From positions 1 through 35,818 of the IMG/VR virus record IMGVR_UViG_3300037245_001284: DNA of 35,818 nucleotides, one strand, 5' to 3'. Source of the stretch: a virus. The first letter of the stretch is position 1. The number at the start of each line of letters is the position of its first letter. Shown here in pieces: positions 16,521 through 24,842 of this stretch. The notes below the pieces were generated by a model. That model searched no databases and was not told where the DNA came from. It saw only the letters and a list, made by a program, of their open reading frames with translations. The position numbers and the translations under genes are program-made.

Positions 16521-17924
16521 TTAGCCAAGCATCAAGCAGCCGAGGTTCGTATCAAGAACCTTGACACCACAGAGCAGATCGAGGGTCACGATTGTGCCCA
16601 TCGAGCTGATGTCGTACTGCATGGAAACACGCATTGCGACGTCATTGTAGCTACCAACAGCCGAGCGGACACCGAGGGCGGTATTCGGCAGAGCCAAAGG
16701 TCGCGTGACGAGCGCGATAGCGTTACGATGGAAAGCCAGGTTCAGCGAGCCAGCCAGGCCGGGGAACGCCAGGTCACCATCGGAAACAGTGGCGGACAGC
16801 GGACGATCCAAGAGAACTGAGACCTCTGTCGCGCTGACAGTGGTGGTCTCGATGATCGTGTAGGTATGACGATCGCTACCATTGGTGGTACCGAAAGAAA
16901 CAATCTGACCTGTAACAGGACCCAGACCCGAGGCGAAACCGTCGAGCTGGATTTCCTTAGCATAGCCAGCGGCCCGTGTCCCGTTGACGTCACAGCTCTT
17001 GTAGATATGTGCGACGGCGTTGACCGCAACAGTGTTGACATACGGGTCATTCAGCGTGATACCACTGGTGGTACCTGTGAGAGCCTTGATCTCGTGAAGC
17101 TGACCTTCACCTGTGATCCAGACATACTCACCGACAACGACGGTGTACGCCGAGGTGAACGCTTTGTTGCCAGTGTCGCCAGGGGCGGCGCCAGCGGTGT
17201 GATTACCATCTGTCGCCCGATCAGCCGCTGCGGCTGTACGGAACGGAGCGTTCTGATCCATGAACGTGTCGAAGCCGAGGATACGACCCAACGAGGCTTC
17301 ACGCAACGCGGTACCGTTGTCACCACGCTTCTCAGCACTGATGAACAGTTCGGTGGCGAGCATGTCAGTTTCCGAAGACGACGTCAGAACCAAATTACGA
17401 CCAGCCGTGTAGGCCTTATTGTCGTTCAGTTTCTCGCGAGCGGCGAGCATGAACTCCTTGGCGTTCGCGCTTGTCATTTCGAGCAAACGACCGACCTGAT
17501 TGGTAGAGAACTGGGGAGCCTGACCAATGAGAACACGGTCAACCGAGCGAGCGATCTGCATCGCGGCCGGAGCCATGTATAGATCTACCAGGTCCTGGAA
17601 GGACTTGCTGGCTTCGCCATCCTTGATCGTGAAAGTCACATAGATGTGCTGATCCAGGGGAACCGCAACATTCGTGACAGTCGCGTCTTGACTGGAGACA
17701 CTGTCACTGTCAGTCTTACGCTTGGTAATGAACTCGGCGGGACGCCGGGTGTTCACGACGTCGCCATGGTTGGCAACTTCCATCGAGAAATCACGGTGGA
17801 CCAAGCGGGCCATAACCATATTCTCTTCCAGGATCGCGAGGCTTTCGTTCGCCCACAGTTCCGGGATCATCGCATCGTTGTCGTTGGCATAACAGGCCAA
17901 CTCAGGAGTGTTAAGAAAGTTCAT
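16521..17924 (-). CDS. Major capsid protein, P22 coat-like
   Basis: 467 residues with AGGAG before the ATG. The N-terminal region ELWANESLAILEENMVMARL followed by VHRDFS (residues 43-47 carry H-R-D-F-S) and GDVVNTRRPAEF is the signature of P22-type coat proteins (HK97 fold). The P-domain and spine-helix region AARSVDR-like sits near residues 118-150 (MQIARSVDRVLIG). A region at about 210-300, with VGEYVWITGEGQLHEI and KALTGTTSGITL, looks like the inserted beta domain (I-domain) of this family. The last strand reads DISSMGTIVTLDLLCGVKVL. The start MNFLNTPELACY resembles the scaffold start MAYLNTPMLTCY. Assembly into T=7-like heads is the family norm. A terminator follows. Confidence 0.93.
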   Translation of the reverse strand: MNFLNTPELACYANDNDAMIPELWANESLAILEENMVMARLVHRDFSMEVANHGDVVNTRRPAEFITKRKTDSDSVSSQDATVTNVAVPLDQHIYVTFTIKDGEASKSFQDLVDLYMAPAAMQIARSVDRVLIGQAPQFSTNQVGRLLEMTSANAKEFMLAAREKLNDNKAYTAGRNLVLTSSSETDMLATELFISAEKRGDNGTALREASLGRILGFDTFMDQNAPFRTAAAADRATDGNHTAGAAPGDTGNKAFTSAYTVVVGEYVWITGEGQLHEIKALTGTTSGITLNDPYVNTVAVNAVAHIYKSCDVNGTRAAGYAKEIQLDGFASGLGPVTGQIVSFGTTNGSDRHTYTIIETTTVSATEVSVLLDRPLSATVSDGDLAFPGLAGSLNLAFHRNAIALVTRPLALPNTALGVRSAVGSYNDVAMRVSMQYDISSMGTIVTLDLLCGVKVLDTNLGCLMLG

Positions 17925-17973
17925 ATTGAACTCCTAGTGTTGAAAGGAAGTTAGGGTTAAATCGAACCCCGGG

Positions 17974-18810
17974 TTAATTGCGGGGACGTAAGCCTAGAAG
18001 TTCCGGGTTCTTCTCTCTGACTTCTCGGTACTGGGCCGAGGTCAGTTTGGTTACGTCAACGCTTCCGCTTGGCCCTGGTGATGCGCCACCAGTAGCGGAC
18101 CCAGATCCTACTCCACTGACAACGTTGACGCGGAAAAGATTACCATAAAGGTCGGTAAGCTCTTTCATTCGTTGTACGGCTTCTGTAGGTGTTCTTAGGG
18201 TCTTGATTGCATCTCCGGTGGTTTCGTCAACATCAGCGAAATCAATCACTGGAACGAGTTTACCGGTTGTGGCTCCATCCGGTCCGACTTCATCCTTTAG
18301 TTGAGTCATAGGCTTCAACAGACTGATGATCTGTGTCGAGTTGTAGGCGTCGCCTTTGATAGCAGCGTCCTGAAGCGATGTCTGAATCACTTGATCCTTG
18401 TACATCTCTTCCCATCGTGCGGAGTTTGTCTTTTCAGTGGTCAACTCCTGTTCGTACTGGTTGCGTTGCTGCTTCCGGTCGAACTCAGCTTGCTGTTCCT
18501 TGGTCCGAAAACTCTTCTGCAAATCTTGGAGTTCCGTCTCGATGCGAACACGCTGTTCGGCCGCGAGCGTTTTGTCATCAAGGATCTGCTGATAGCTGGT
18601 CTCAAGGGTCTTGTACTTATCCTGGTGCTTGCGTCGGTCCTCTGCGAGGAACGTATTCACATCATCCTGCGTGAAACTCTCTTCGGCGGGTACTGGTGCC
18701 GGGGTGGGTACTGGTGCCGGGGTGGGTACTGGTGCCGGGGCGGGTACTGGTGCCGGGGCGGGTACGTCGCCTTCGTAACATGTAAGCATCGGGGTGTTCA
18801 AGTAAGCCAT
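17974..18810 (-). CDS. Capsid scaffolding protein
   Basis: 278 residues with AGGAG upstream of ATG 18810. It starts MAYLNTPMLTCYEGDVPAPA, runs through a P-A-P-V-P-T repeat tract (residues about 16-41), and then a long charged coiled coil (about 45-150: KTLETSYQQILDD, EQRVRIETELQDLQKSF, EFDRKQQRNQYEQELT). A small mixed region and a glycine/serine stretch precede a C-terminal segment TKLTSAQYREVREKNPELLG. Immediately before the coat gene, an acidic coiled-coil protein of this size is the expected scaffold that guides coat assembly and then leaves. The leader motif shared with the coat protein is unexpected. No protease domain is seen. Confidence 0.85.
   Translation of the reverse strand: MAYLNTPMLTCYEGDVPAPAPVPAPAPVPTPAPVPTPAPVPAEESFTQDDVNTFLAEDRRKHQDKYKTLETSYQQILDDKTLAAEQRVRIETELQDLQKSFRTKEQQAEFDRKQQRNQYEQELTTEKTNSARWEEMYKDQVIQTSLQDAAIKGDAYNSTQIISLLKPMTQLKDEVGPDGATTGKLVPVIDFADVDETTGDAIKTLRTPTEAVQRMKELTDLYGNLFRVNVVSGVGSGSATGGASPGPSGSVDVTKLTSAQYREVREKNPELLGLRPRN
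18688..18765 (-). repeat. 18-bp tandem repeat in the scaffold gene
   Basis: Four full copies of GGGTACTGGTGCCGGGG plus T or C (starting at 18688, 18706, 18724 and 18742) and a partial fifth. Their near-identity implies recent expansion. They encode the Ala/Pro/Val/Thr linker of the scaffold, so copy number changes only linker length. Confidence 0.9.
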
Positions 18811-18830
18811 CTGTGCGCTCCTAACTAAAG

Positions 18831-19358
18831 TTAGTCAACCCTACTGATTTTAATGATGTTCGTATCAACCAAGTATGGTTTCAAATATCGCCAGGCTACA
18901 CCGCTTGGGATACCATACATGATGTACTCACTACTTACGTCTTCGCCCGAGTAGGTTGTCCGGACAGTGGCGTAACTGTGCTTGATAGCACGTAAATTCT
19001 CAAGTTCCACATCTGGATCAAAGCCGTCCAGAAGGGCTAATGCGATTTCCCATTGCGCATACTTAATCTGAGTAGGGACGGAAGTGTCCGAACCACGGGG
19101 AAACTCAAGTTCTTGCGTCGAGTCGGCCGCCATGATAACAGCCTGGGTCGGGGCCGGACGCACCCTGTCTCCATCGGAGTCAAAGAGCACCAGGTAGACG
19201 GGGTTCTTCACGCCGCGATAGTTTAGATTGTCAATGATGCGGGCGGCTTGCTCCAACGCCTTGGGCTTGTCGGTAGACGTGGAGTCTTCCCACGTACTAG
19301 AATGCAAGCGGGCTGCGAAATAGGTATTCGCCTCAGTAAGTGTTCCGTAGTAAGCCAT
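18831..19358 (-). CDS. Head-tail connector / adaptor-like protein
   Basis: 175 residues; start MAYYGTLTEANTYFAARLHS with AGGA upstream. The pattern Y-G-T-L-x-x-A-x-x-Y-F-x-x-R-L, then W-E-D, KALEQAARIIDNLNYRGVKN, LEFPRG near residue 90, and IKYAQWEIALALLDG near 97-115 is that of small helical adaptor proteins that dock on the portal (DnaT-like/head-completion families). The region after 115, with PDVELENLRAIKHSYATVRT, is typical as well. In phages these proteins form a ring below the portal. It lies two genes after the portal and before scaffold and coat, as in many siphoviruses. Confidence in the family is moderate to high. Confidence 0.75.
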   Translation of the reverse strand: MAYYGTLTEANTYFAARLHSSTWEDSTSTDKPKALEQAARIIDNLNYRGVKNPVYLVLFDSDGDRVRPAPTQAVIMAADSTQELEFPRGSDTSVPTQIKYAQWEIALALLDGFDPDVELENLRAIKHSYATVRTTYSGEDVSSEYIMYGIPSGVAWRYLKPYLVDTNIIKISRVD

Positions 19359-19366
19359 CGTTAATC

Positions 19367-19834
19367 CTAGTGTTGGTGTCTTCGCCAGTTTAATACGGTG
19401 TGAATCGTTTGGTCTTTTTTGATAAGATTCTCAAAGACAAGTGCGTACCAGGTTTCTGGCCGCAAAACCCAGGAGTCTTCACGTAATTCGCCGCCACACT
19501 CATTGACCACTGACCCTATGTAGTATGTCAGTACCTTATTGGCACCCGTGGTGTCCATTACGCAGTCTTGATAAATCGGTGCTTCAACAGGGTCGGGGTA
19601 GTTCCTGTTCCGACAGCTACTAAGGATAGGTATCCCAAGGTCAGAAACACTAAACCCTTCCCAGAAGTCCATTTTGACAGCTTGTTCACATGTGTGAATC
19701 GCTGAAACTTCGAGACATGTGTCTGCGGGCGTCAGCATACACGCGTTGACGATGGCACTGCCCGCGATAGGGCTCCATCTTATGATGGTTCTAAATTCTT
19801 TCGCTCTGAGACCTCTGTTATCTAGTTCGGACAT
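19367..19834 (-). CDS. Divergent paralog of the 25573 capsid-accessory protein
   Basis: 155 residues, AAGGGCG before ATG 19834. It begins MSELDNRGLRAKEFRTIIRW. Its C-terminal half reads DSWVLRPETWYALVFENLIK followed by DQTIHTVLNWRRH, which parallels EEWVLKENTWYTLRVTDTSG, then QDVFMRLEWYEH, in the 25573-26139 protein. The centre (MDFWEGFSVSDLGIPI, CRNRNYPD) corresponds to the AWFYEGMEVTSNGTTVTPRN region there. This beta-rich family recurs in phage genomes near capsid genes and is thought to be structural or decorative. This copy is cysteine-rich (seven Cys). The 150 bases upstream, to the portal stop, hold no convincing gene. Confidence 0.65.
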   Translation of the reverse strand: MSELDNRGLRAKEFRTIIRWSPIAGSAIVNACMLTPADTCLEVSAIHTCEQAVKMDFWEGFSVSDLGIPILSSCRNRNYPDPVEAPIYQDCVMDTTGANKVLTYYIGSVVNECGGELREDSWVLRPETWYALVFENLIKKDQTIHTVLNWRRHQH

Positions 19835-19987
19835 AGCACGCCCTTATACTTCGGCAACTCCATTTCTGAGGCCGTTTCCCCGCCTCAAGTAAGTGAAAGT
19901 AAATGAATGACCGCGTGTCCGTTGCGTCCTCACGTTTTCCTAGTGGCCTGCCACCGCGTCCAGGAATCCTCGTCCTGCCGGTTGTGA

Positions 19988-21838
19988 TTATTCACCCTTA
20001 CTGAGAGATTTGCCGTCCCCACGCTGGGGCTTCTTCTTGTCTGTTTCGAGTTCGGTGGAGGTGGCGGCGTCTCGCTCGGCCTTGCCCTCACCCTTGTCTA
20101 TTCCTAGGTCGTCTACGCCTCGCGCCTGCCCTCCTGGAGGCTGTTTCGGCTCGGTGCCAGGGGCGCCCATTGCCGAGGTCTGTGCCTGGAGGATGCGGAT
20201 AGCCCGGGCCGCGTGGTCGATGCGTGCCAGCTTATATTCCTCAGGTCCGAAGCCAAGGGCCTTAGAGGCCGTCTTCTCACCGACCAGGCCGGCTTCCTGG
20301 GACTGGATGATGACCTGAGGGTCGCTGGTCGTGTAATCGGCCGTATCGACCTCTTTGTAGATGTCAGTCAGCTTATCGACGCTGACGCGACCAGAAAGCA
20401 GGGCATTGACGATATTCTTGGCCAGTTCTTTCTTGACAGTCTCACCAGGAACCGTGAACATCAGTTTGGCGAGGTCGTTAGCCTCTTTGATTCGGTCTTC
20501 GTCGTTCTTGAGGCTATACCGGTCAGGGTACTTGATTACCGCCACCTGGCGCTTGGATTTGTTGGTATTCTCATACGAGGCCCAATGCGTGGCAATCCTG
20601 CGCTCCGCGCCTTCTAGCACGAGCCCGATGTAGGACAGACCGGCTTCCAGGCCCTGGTCGCTCAGTTTCATTGCCTCGGCGGACGTGACACGCTGGCCCA
20701 ACTTGTTCTGGACACTGAGGTTGACCAGTTTGCGGATATCGTCTTCCAACTTCTCTTGGAGCTTGATCGACGCCAGGAGGGGCTCAGGGGAAGGATGTAT
20801 GAATTGAGGTGCTTCGGCCTTCAGGTCGTATTCGCGGCCGTGTGAGACTCCTGTGCGGGCCTGTGTGCCTGCTTCCTCGTTCCGCGTCGTAGTGGATGAC
20901 CCATCATCATCAATATGGCTTTTCAAGTGGGAGCCGACGTTACGCATGTCCTTCTGTTCAATGTAGAAGGGGTAGTTAGCCCTCAAAGCATACGCGACGT
21001 CGCTGGAGCCTAGGTTCAGGAGGGCCTTCTGGTGATTACACACATCCTTCAGGATTGAGCCCCCGATATCAATTAGGACGAACGGGATAGTGTCGAGGTC
21101 AAGTTCGATCACATCATCGTGCGTGGTCAAGTCGCCAGCAGGAGTGATCGGCAGGTTCTGTTCATTATAGAACATCATGTTGACCTTGCCGGTGACTTTG
21201 TTGATCCAGACCAACCTATATCGAGTGTAGGAACCAGCGGGAAGTTGGACGCCATAATCTAGTATCGTATTGTAGTCCACACCACGATCTCGAAGCAGCA
21301 CAGCACTGAACTGACTAGGCTTTGATGGCTTTGAGACCGACCAGGCCAGGATGTCTTCGACACAGTAATTGTACACATACGGACGGGTGTCCTTAACATC
21401 GGCTAACGTCAATCCTTCAGAGACAGGTGCATCAATGTAGATCCCGCTGCGGCCCATCATAAGGACCTCTGTCAGAACTTCGATTCCGATGAAGCTCTGC
21501 ATTGACGCGCCATTGTTATCAACACCGCCACCCTCGCCTGCTACGGCTTTCATGTAATCAGGGGAGCCATCCCGTCGGACAACATCGCGGAGTCTCTGAA
21601 AGATGGAATTTCTGACATCTTTCAAGGCCGACTTGGCGTACGCCGGGATTGGGGTGTTGGATTTACGGATCTTAAAATCCTCAGCTGTCTCACGGTCACT
21701 AAACTTGGTAAGGTTCAGCCGAAGGTAATCATCACCTCCATTGTAACACTCTCGCCACGCGTTCCAATAAAGTGAGTCATCAACATAACGGGGATTCCGC
21801 ATATCGATCAAACGAGGTTTGTCAGAGACGTTCGGCAT
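19988..21838 (-). CDS. Portal protein (DUF4055-like)
   Basis: 616 residues; ATG 21838 has AGAGGA upstream, and that site includes the terminase stop. Portal features: YWNAWRECYNGGDDYLRLNL near the N-terminus, KSALKDVRNSIFQRLRDVVR, an acidic NYCVEDILAWSVSKPSKPSQ wing segment, and QNKLGQRVTSAEAMKLSDQG, the alpha-helical stem/clip region in which the S-A-E-A is typical. A C-terminal Pro/Gly- and Lys/Glu-rich tail (from about 565: KQPPGGQARGVDD to KSLSKGE) is probably disordered. The 12-subunit portal forms the DNA channel and docks terminase. Immediate position after the large terminase supports the call. Domain boundaries are approximate. Confidence 0.88.
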   Translation of the reverse strand: MPNVSDKPRLIDMRNPRYVDDSLYWNAWRECYNGGDDYLRLNLTKFSDRETAEDFKIRKSNTPIPAYAKSALKDVRNSIFQRLRDVVRRDGSPDYMKAVAGEGGGVDNNGASMQSFIGIEVLTEVLMMGRSGIYIDAPVSEGLTLADVKDTRPYVYNYCVEDILAWSVSKPSKPSQFSAVLLRDRGVDYNTILDYGVQLPAGSYTRYRLVWINKVTGKVNMMFYNEQNLPITPAGDLTTHDDVIELDLDTIPFVLIDIGGSILKDVCNHQKALLNLGSSDVAYALRANYPFYIEQKDMRNVGSHLKSHIDDDGSSTTTRNEEAGTQARTGVSHGREYDLKAEAPQFIHPSPEPLLASIKLQEKLEDDIRKLVNLSVQNKLGQRVTSAEAMKLSDQGLEAGLSYIGLVLEGAERRIATHWASYENTNKSKRQVAVIKYPDRYSLKNDEDRIKEANDLAKLMFTVPGETVKKELAKNIVNALLSGRVSVDKLTDIYKEVDTADYTTSDPQVIIQSQEAGLVGEKTASKALGFGPEEYKLARIDHAARAIRILQAQTSAMGAPGTEPKQPPGGQARGVDDLGIDKGEGKAERDAATSTELETDKKKPQRGDGKSLSKGE

Positions 21839-21848
21839 TTTGATCCTC

Positions 21849-23519
21849 TTATACTACTTTATCTGTCACGTCGCCTGCGGTGACTACGCCTGCGGCCAAC
21901 GATAAGGCTATTTCAGCATAGTTCAGTGCGTGAGCAAAGTGGTCAGGGCCGGTGTTAATATACACAGCCCGTGGGTTTCCATTTTCGTCTTTCTCGTAGG
22001 TTCTTACGAGGTTTTTTACATGTTCTTTGAATTCAAGCGACACATCAGCTGGCAGAAGGATTCGGTTGGAATGGAAACGGCCCATTGAGGCGTCCAACCA
22101 GTTTGTTCTGTCCACAGTGATAATAGGGGCGCCGCCATCTGCTTCTGATTCTTGCAGTTCTTTCCCGGTAACGCCTCGGCGATACCTACACAAGTAAGCA
22201 TACCCAGGGAACCTTCGGGCGAACCTTCGGGCGTCGTTGATCTGAGGGTCGGCGTCAATCACACAGGCCAACACTTGCCACTCACGCATGAACTTGTCAA
22301 GATGTGTGAACTCGTTGGCAGCGATCTTACCTTCCCACAGTAGTTTGGCGTTGGCGCCAGCGTTGATATCTATTCCTGAGCCTGCAGTGTCAAATTCCAC
22401 TACTACAATGTGATTCCATTTACCTTGATCAATCCCCATGGTAATCATTCGAGTACCCCCAATAGCTGGGCGGGGATCTTTCTTCGTGTATCTTCGCACT
22501 GAATCCTCCAGTTCTTCGTCTGTTATTTGCCCTCCATCAGGGACGAAAGGCAATCCGAGTTTTGAGTTGATGAATTCTACCTGGGCTGCTTCGTCACCTA
22601 ACCCGCGAAAATATGCTTGGGCCACTTCGCCCGGGGAGATGGCGTAACTGTATAGCTGGTTGATATAGAAACTTCGATGGTCGTCGTCGCACGTAACAGT
22701 ACGTTCCCATCTCGAATTTCCACCAGGGAGCCATAGATGTTTTGTCTCGTGGTCCAGTTGCTTTTGGCATTCTTTGCATATGATGTACGACTCCTTGACC
22801 TTTGGGTCAGTTATCGTCTCACCTTTAATCACTAGACACTCAGGGTAAACCAATTCAGTGGCTTGGCCGCAGTGAGGGCAATCAAAGATGTAATGCTCTT
22901 GTGAACCTTGAAGATAGAGTTTGTGGATACCTTTCTTAGGGACCGTGGGAGTCGAGATGGACCAGACCGATTTCTCCTTGTGCCCGGACAGTCGTTCGAG
23001 TGCAAGCCAGATCTGTTTTTCATTCATCTCGTCCAGTTCGTCGAGGATAAGCACGGCGACCGGAATCGACTTCAAGTTGCTGTCGCCTCTTGAACCACGG
23101 ATGTAAAGGTTTACGCCTCCCGCTTGTTTAAGCCCTACAGTATTGGTATCAGTAAACAGCCCGCTCAAGTAATCACTGTACATTAGAGCGGTATTGAAAC
23201 GCGATTTAGCGAAGTCGCTTGCGTTGATGGCGGTCGGCAAGACATATAGCACGTCCTTCTTCAGTACATCGATGGTAAAGAACGCGCGGTTGATGGCAAT
23301 CTCTGTCATCCCCATCTGCGCGGCCTTCATCGTCGTGTTGAAGACTGCTAACGAGTCATGTATGTCTTTGCACCATGGGTGGTGTAAGAAACGGTATGGA
23401 CCTGGGAGAGGCGCTCCCATGACTCTTCGGTGCTCAGCCCACCTTGAACAGGTGGTAAGAGTCCTAGAGATCAGCCCCATCGCCAATCGTTCCTTGAGTT
23501 CGTCTAGTAAGTCTGACAT
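21849..23519 (-). CDS. Terminase large subunit, GpA type
   Basis: 556 residues. The ATPase has a GpA-type Walker A region around K65 (KAAQMGMTE) and a Walker B at about 155-165 (VLILDELDEMN). Two CxxC pairs, FDCPHCGQ and IICKECQK, form the zinc site typical of the lambda gpA family. The C-terminal nuclease includes TMGIDQGKWNHIVVVEFDT (RNase H-like strand with catalytic Asp), ACVIDADPQINDARRFARRF, and GPDHFAHALNYAEIAL with the final acidic/His motif. Together with the portal it pumps DNA into the head. The ribosome site is weak and the start lies six bases after the stop of the upstream gene. No small terminase is recognisable nearby; candidates would be the helical proteins at 24060 or 31533. 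Confidence 0.93.
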   Translation of the reverse strand: MSDLLDELKERLAMGLISRTLTTCSRWAEHRRVMGAPLPGPYRFLHHPWCKDIHDSLAVFNTTMKAAQMGMTEIAINRAFFTIDVLKKDVLYVLPTAINASDFAKSRFNTALMYSDYLSGLFTDTNTVGLKQAGGVNLYIRGSRGDSNLKSIPVAVLILDELDEMNEKQIWLALERLSGHKEKSVWSISTPTVPKKGIHKLYLQGSQEHYIFDCPHCGQATELVYPECLVIKGETITDPKVKESYIICKECQKQLDHETKHLWLPGGNSRWERTVTCDDDHRSFYINQLYSYAISPGEVAQAYFRGLGDEAAQVEFINSKLGLPFVPDGGQITDEELEDSVRRYTKKDPRPAIGGTRMITMGIDQGKWNHIVVVEFDTAGSGIDINAGANAKLLWEGKIAANEFTHLDKFMREWQVLACVIDADPQINDARRFARRFPGYAYLCRYRRGVTGKELQESEADGGAPIITVDRTNWLDASMGRFHSNRILLPADVSLEFKEHVKNLVRTYEKDENGNPRAVYINTGPDHFAHALNYAEIALSLAAGVVTAGDVTDKVV

Positions 23520-23525
23520 TGTTCG

Positions 23526-23765
23526 TCATGCTACCGTTACGCCCACAGCGTGCCTGAAATTGATGTGGTATGCACTGACGTCTATAACGACAGGCTCGCT
23601 CGCAACCCCGTTTAGCATTGGGGTCACGATCATCTCTACCGTGTCTTCCGACACGTTGACTGTTTGGCACCGCTTGGTGCTAATAAAATGTGTTTCGCCA
23701 GTGCTTAGTACACATTCAATGTTGAAACAGTTAGCTGGTTTATCTGGGAGGCGGATAGACAACAC
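23526..23765 (-). CDS. Hypothetical beta-rich protein next to terminase
   Basis: 79 residues from a GTG at 23765, two bases after the upstream stop, with a purine-rich AAGAAGAAG run upstream. It reads LSIRLPDKPANCFNIECVLS, then THFISTKRCQTVNV, VEMIVTPMLNGVASEPVVID and HINFRHAVGVTVA. The alternating hydrophobic pattern suggests a small beta sandwich. I do not recognise the family. It lies directly upstream of the large terminase in the same transcript, so a packaging or head-assembly role is possible, but there is no motif to support that. Confidence 0.55.
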   Translation of the reverse strand: MLSIRLPDKPANCFNIECVLSTGETHFISTKRCQTVNVSEDTVEMIVTPMLNGVASEPVVIDVSAYHINFRHAVGVTVA

Positions 23766-23767
23766 AG

Positions 23768-24181
23768 TTACTTCTTCTTCTTGTCAAGGGTCTTTACCCC
23801 TTGAACCGGAGGTGTCGGAGGACCAGAGGCTTTTGCGGCATAGGCGACGGAAAAATCTTCTGCGGCACGATACAACTTACAGTCGATGACAATAGGCTTA
23901 GGCTCGGGCTTCGGCGCATTGATACTTTGCCATTTGCTGAGAACTTTGGCAGCGTCCTCAAATCTGAGATCTTGCCACTCTTCGCCTTCCCAAACCCATG
24001 AACCGACAGGATTGTCAGCATTATCACATGCTGTGTACAGGATGGCTACAGTTGTGTCGTTAATCTCGAAATCGTATGGAGGGCCGATCGCTGCCGCTAT
24101 AGGACAGAGGCTGCCGTCTTTGTCGAGTAAAATGGCCTTCATCCTGCGAATCGCGCGGGTAGGTGTCTTGAGTGTCTTCAT
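23768..24181 (-). CDS. Hypothetical protein with a lysine-rich tail
   Basis: 137 residues; AGGAG lies nine bases before ATG 24181. It begins MKTLKTPTRAIRRMKAILLD, then a CPIAAAIGPPYDFEINDTTV strand region, GSWVWEGEEWQDLRFEDAAK, and a Pro-rich linker before IDCKLYRAAEDFSVAYAAKA and a terminal VKTLDKKKK. It overlaps the end of the 24060-24473 gene by 122 bases in another frame. Composition is that of a small DNA- or nucleoprotein-associated phage protein, but I do not recognise it. The basic tail suggests nucleic-acid contact; that is inference. Confidence 0.6.
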   Translation of the reverse strand: MKTLKTPTRAIRRMKAILLDKDGSLCPIAAAIGPPYDFEINDTTVAILYTACDNADNPVGSWVWEGEEWQDLRFEDAAKVLSKWQSINAPKPEPKPIVIDCKLYRAAEDFSVAYAAKASGPPTPPVQGVKTLDKKKK

Positions 24182-24473
24182 CTGGGTTTTCTCCTAAGAA
24201 AACTAGGATTGAAAGAAGCAGCTTCAGGATTGTAGGCCAGTTGTCTTTCAACCAGGCCCATACTGACGTCCAGTCAATGCCTTTCGCTACACCGGGGCCG
24301 ACCCAAGGAGCACCATACACAGGTTGCTCTAACTTGGCTCGCCACTGCTTAACGACTTCGGGACTCTTGCAGCCTTTGACAATCCGATCGAAATCGAAAT
24401 CTGTCATGTTGCCGCGACGCGTTTGAATACGCGCCATACGCTTGATCTTACGTGCAAAACGTCTGTCGTTCAT
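24060..24473 (-). CDS. Basic protein with a single membrane helix
   Basis: 137 residues from ATG 24473 with GGAG seven bases upstream; an earlier start at 24515 would lie inside the tRNA and is rejected. The N-terminus is strongly basic (MNDRRFARKIKRMARIQTRR), followed by TDFDFDRIVKGCKSPEVVKQ, then TSVWAWLKDNWPTILKLLLS with ILVFLG, a membrane-helix candidate near residues 82-98. The last ~40 residues, read through the start of the next gene, have an unusual polar composition and may only reflect lack of an earlier stop. The family is unknown. The 122-base overlap with the next gene is long for this tightly packed operon. Confidence 0.55.
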   Translation of the reverse strand: MNDRRFARKIKRMARIQTRRGNMTDFDFDRIVKGCKSPEVVKQWRAKLEQPVYGAPWVGPGVAKGIDWTSVWAWLKDNWPTILKLLLSILVFLGENPDEDTQDTYPRDSQDEGHFTRQRRQPLSYSGSDRPSIRFRD

Positions 24474-24485
24474 TTTAATCTCCAG

Positions 24486-24558
24486 AGCCCAAGGAGGGAC
24501 TCGAACCCACGACAAGAGGTTTACAAAACCCCTACTCTTCCGACTGAGCTACTCGGGC
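24486..24558 (-). tRNA. tRNA-Thr (anticodon UGU)
   Basis: 73 bases. The acceptor arms GCCCGAG (24558-24552) and CTTGGGC (24493-24487) pair with one G-U. The D stem is GCTC/GAGT. The anticodon stem GGGGT/ACCTC holds the loop TTTGTAA, giving anticodon TGT (threonine). The T arm is GTGGG-TTCGAGT-CCCTC with one T-T mismatch. No CCA is encoded. The 5' end overlaps the end of the 24549 gene, whose TAG stop lies within the tRNA. Confidence 0.92.
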
Positions 24559-24842
24559 GTGTAGTCCATGTCATCGATTGCCAAGTATAACTTGGCGATG
24601 CCAAACATGAACAAGTTTGAAAAGGTCACCAATGCAAGGTAGTTCATAAACCCTTGACTAAATGTACAGGCATCAAGGATCGCAGGAGAACATACCCAGA
24701 ATGATAAACACACAGGGCAATGTACAGGAGCCCAGTCAGGGCACTTGCTTCGGAACCAACTGAACATTTTCGACTTGCTTACCAGCATCGTGAAGGATGC
24801 TAAGGCGGCTGCCGGGACTACATAGTAGAGGATTGGATTCAT
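24549..24842 (-). CDS. Small membrane protein with a CPVC motif
   Basis: 97 residues; the ATG overlaps the TGA of the upstream gene (ATGA). It has an N-terminal membrane helix (ILYYVVPAAALASFTMLV), a cysteine-rich loop SKCPDWAPVHCPVCLSFWVC, and a second hydrophobic segment FMNYLALVTFSNLFMFGIAK. The C-P-V-C-L-S-F-W pattern resembles small two-helix phage and bacterial membrane proteins with a C-P-x-C-x-x-F-W signature (DUF1360-like), whose function is not known. The last three codons, CCC GAG TAG, are the first bases of the tRNA-Thr gene on the same strand. Coupling to the thioredoxin-like gene hints at an envelope redox or disulfide context. Confidence 0.65.
   Translation of the reverse strand: MNPILYYVVPAAALASFTMLVSKSKMFSWFRSKCPDWAPVHCPVCLSFWVCSPAILDACTFSQGFMNYLALVTFSNLFMFGIAKLYLAIDDMDYTPE

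Noticed and set aside
24474-24515. Upstream start for the 24060 gene
   Set aside because: It lies within the tRNA-Thr; the ATG at 24473 has GGAG in the right place.
24486-24558. Attachment site at the tRNA
   Set aside because: No integrase and no repeated tRNA fragment are visible in the window.
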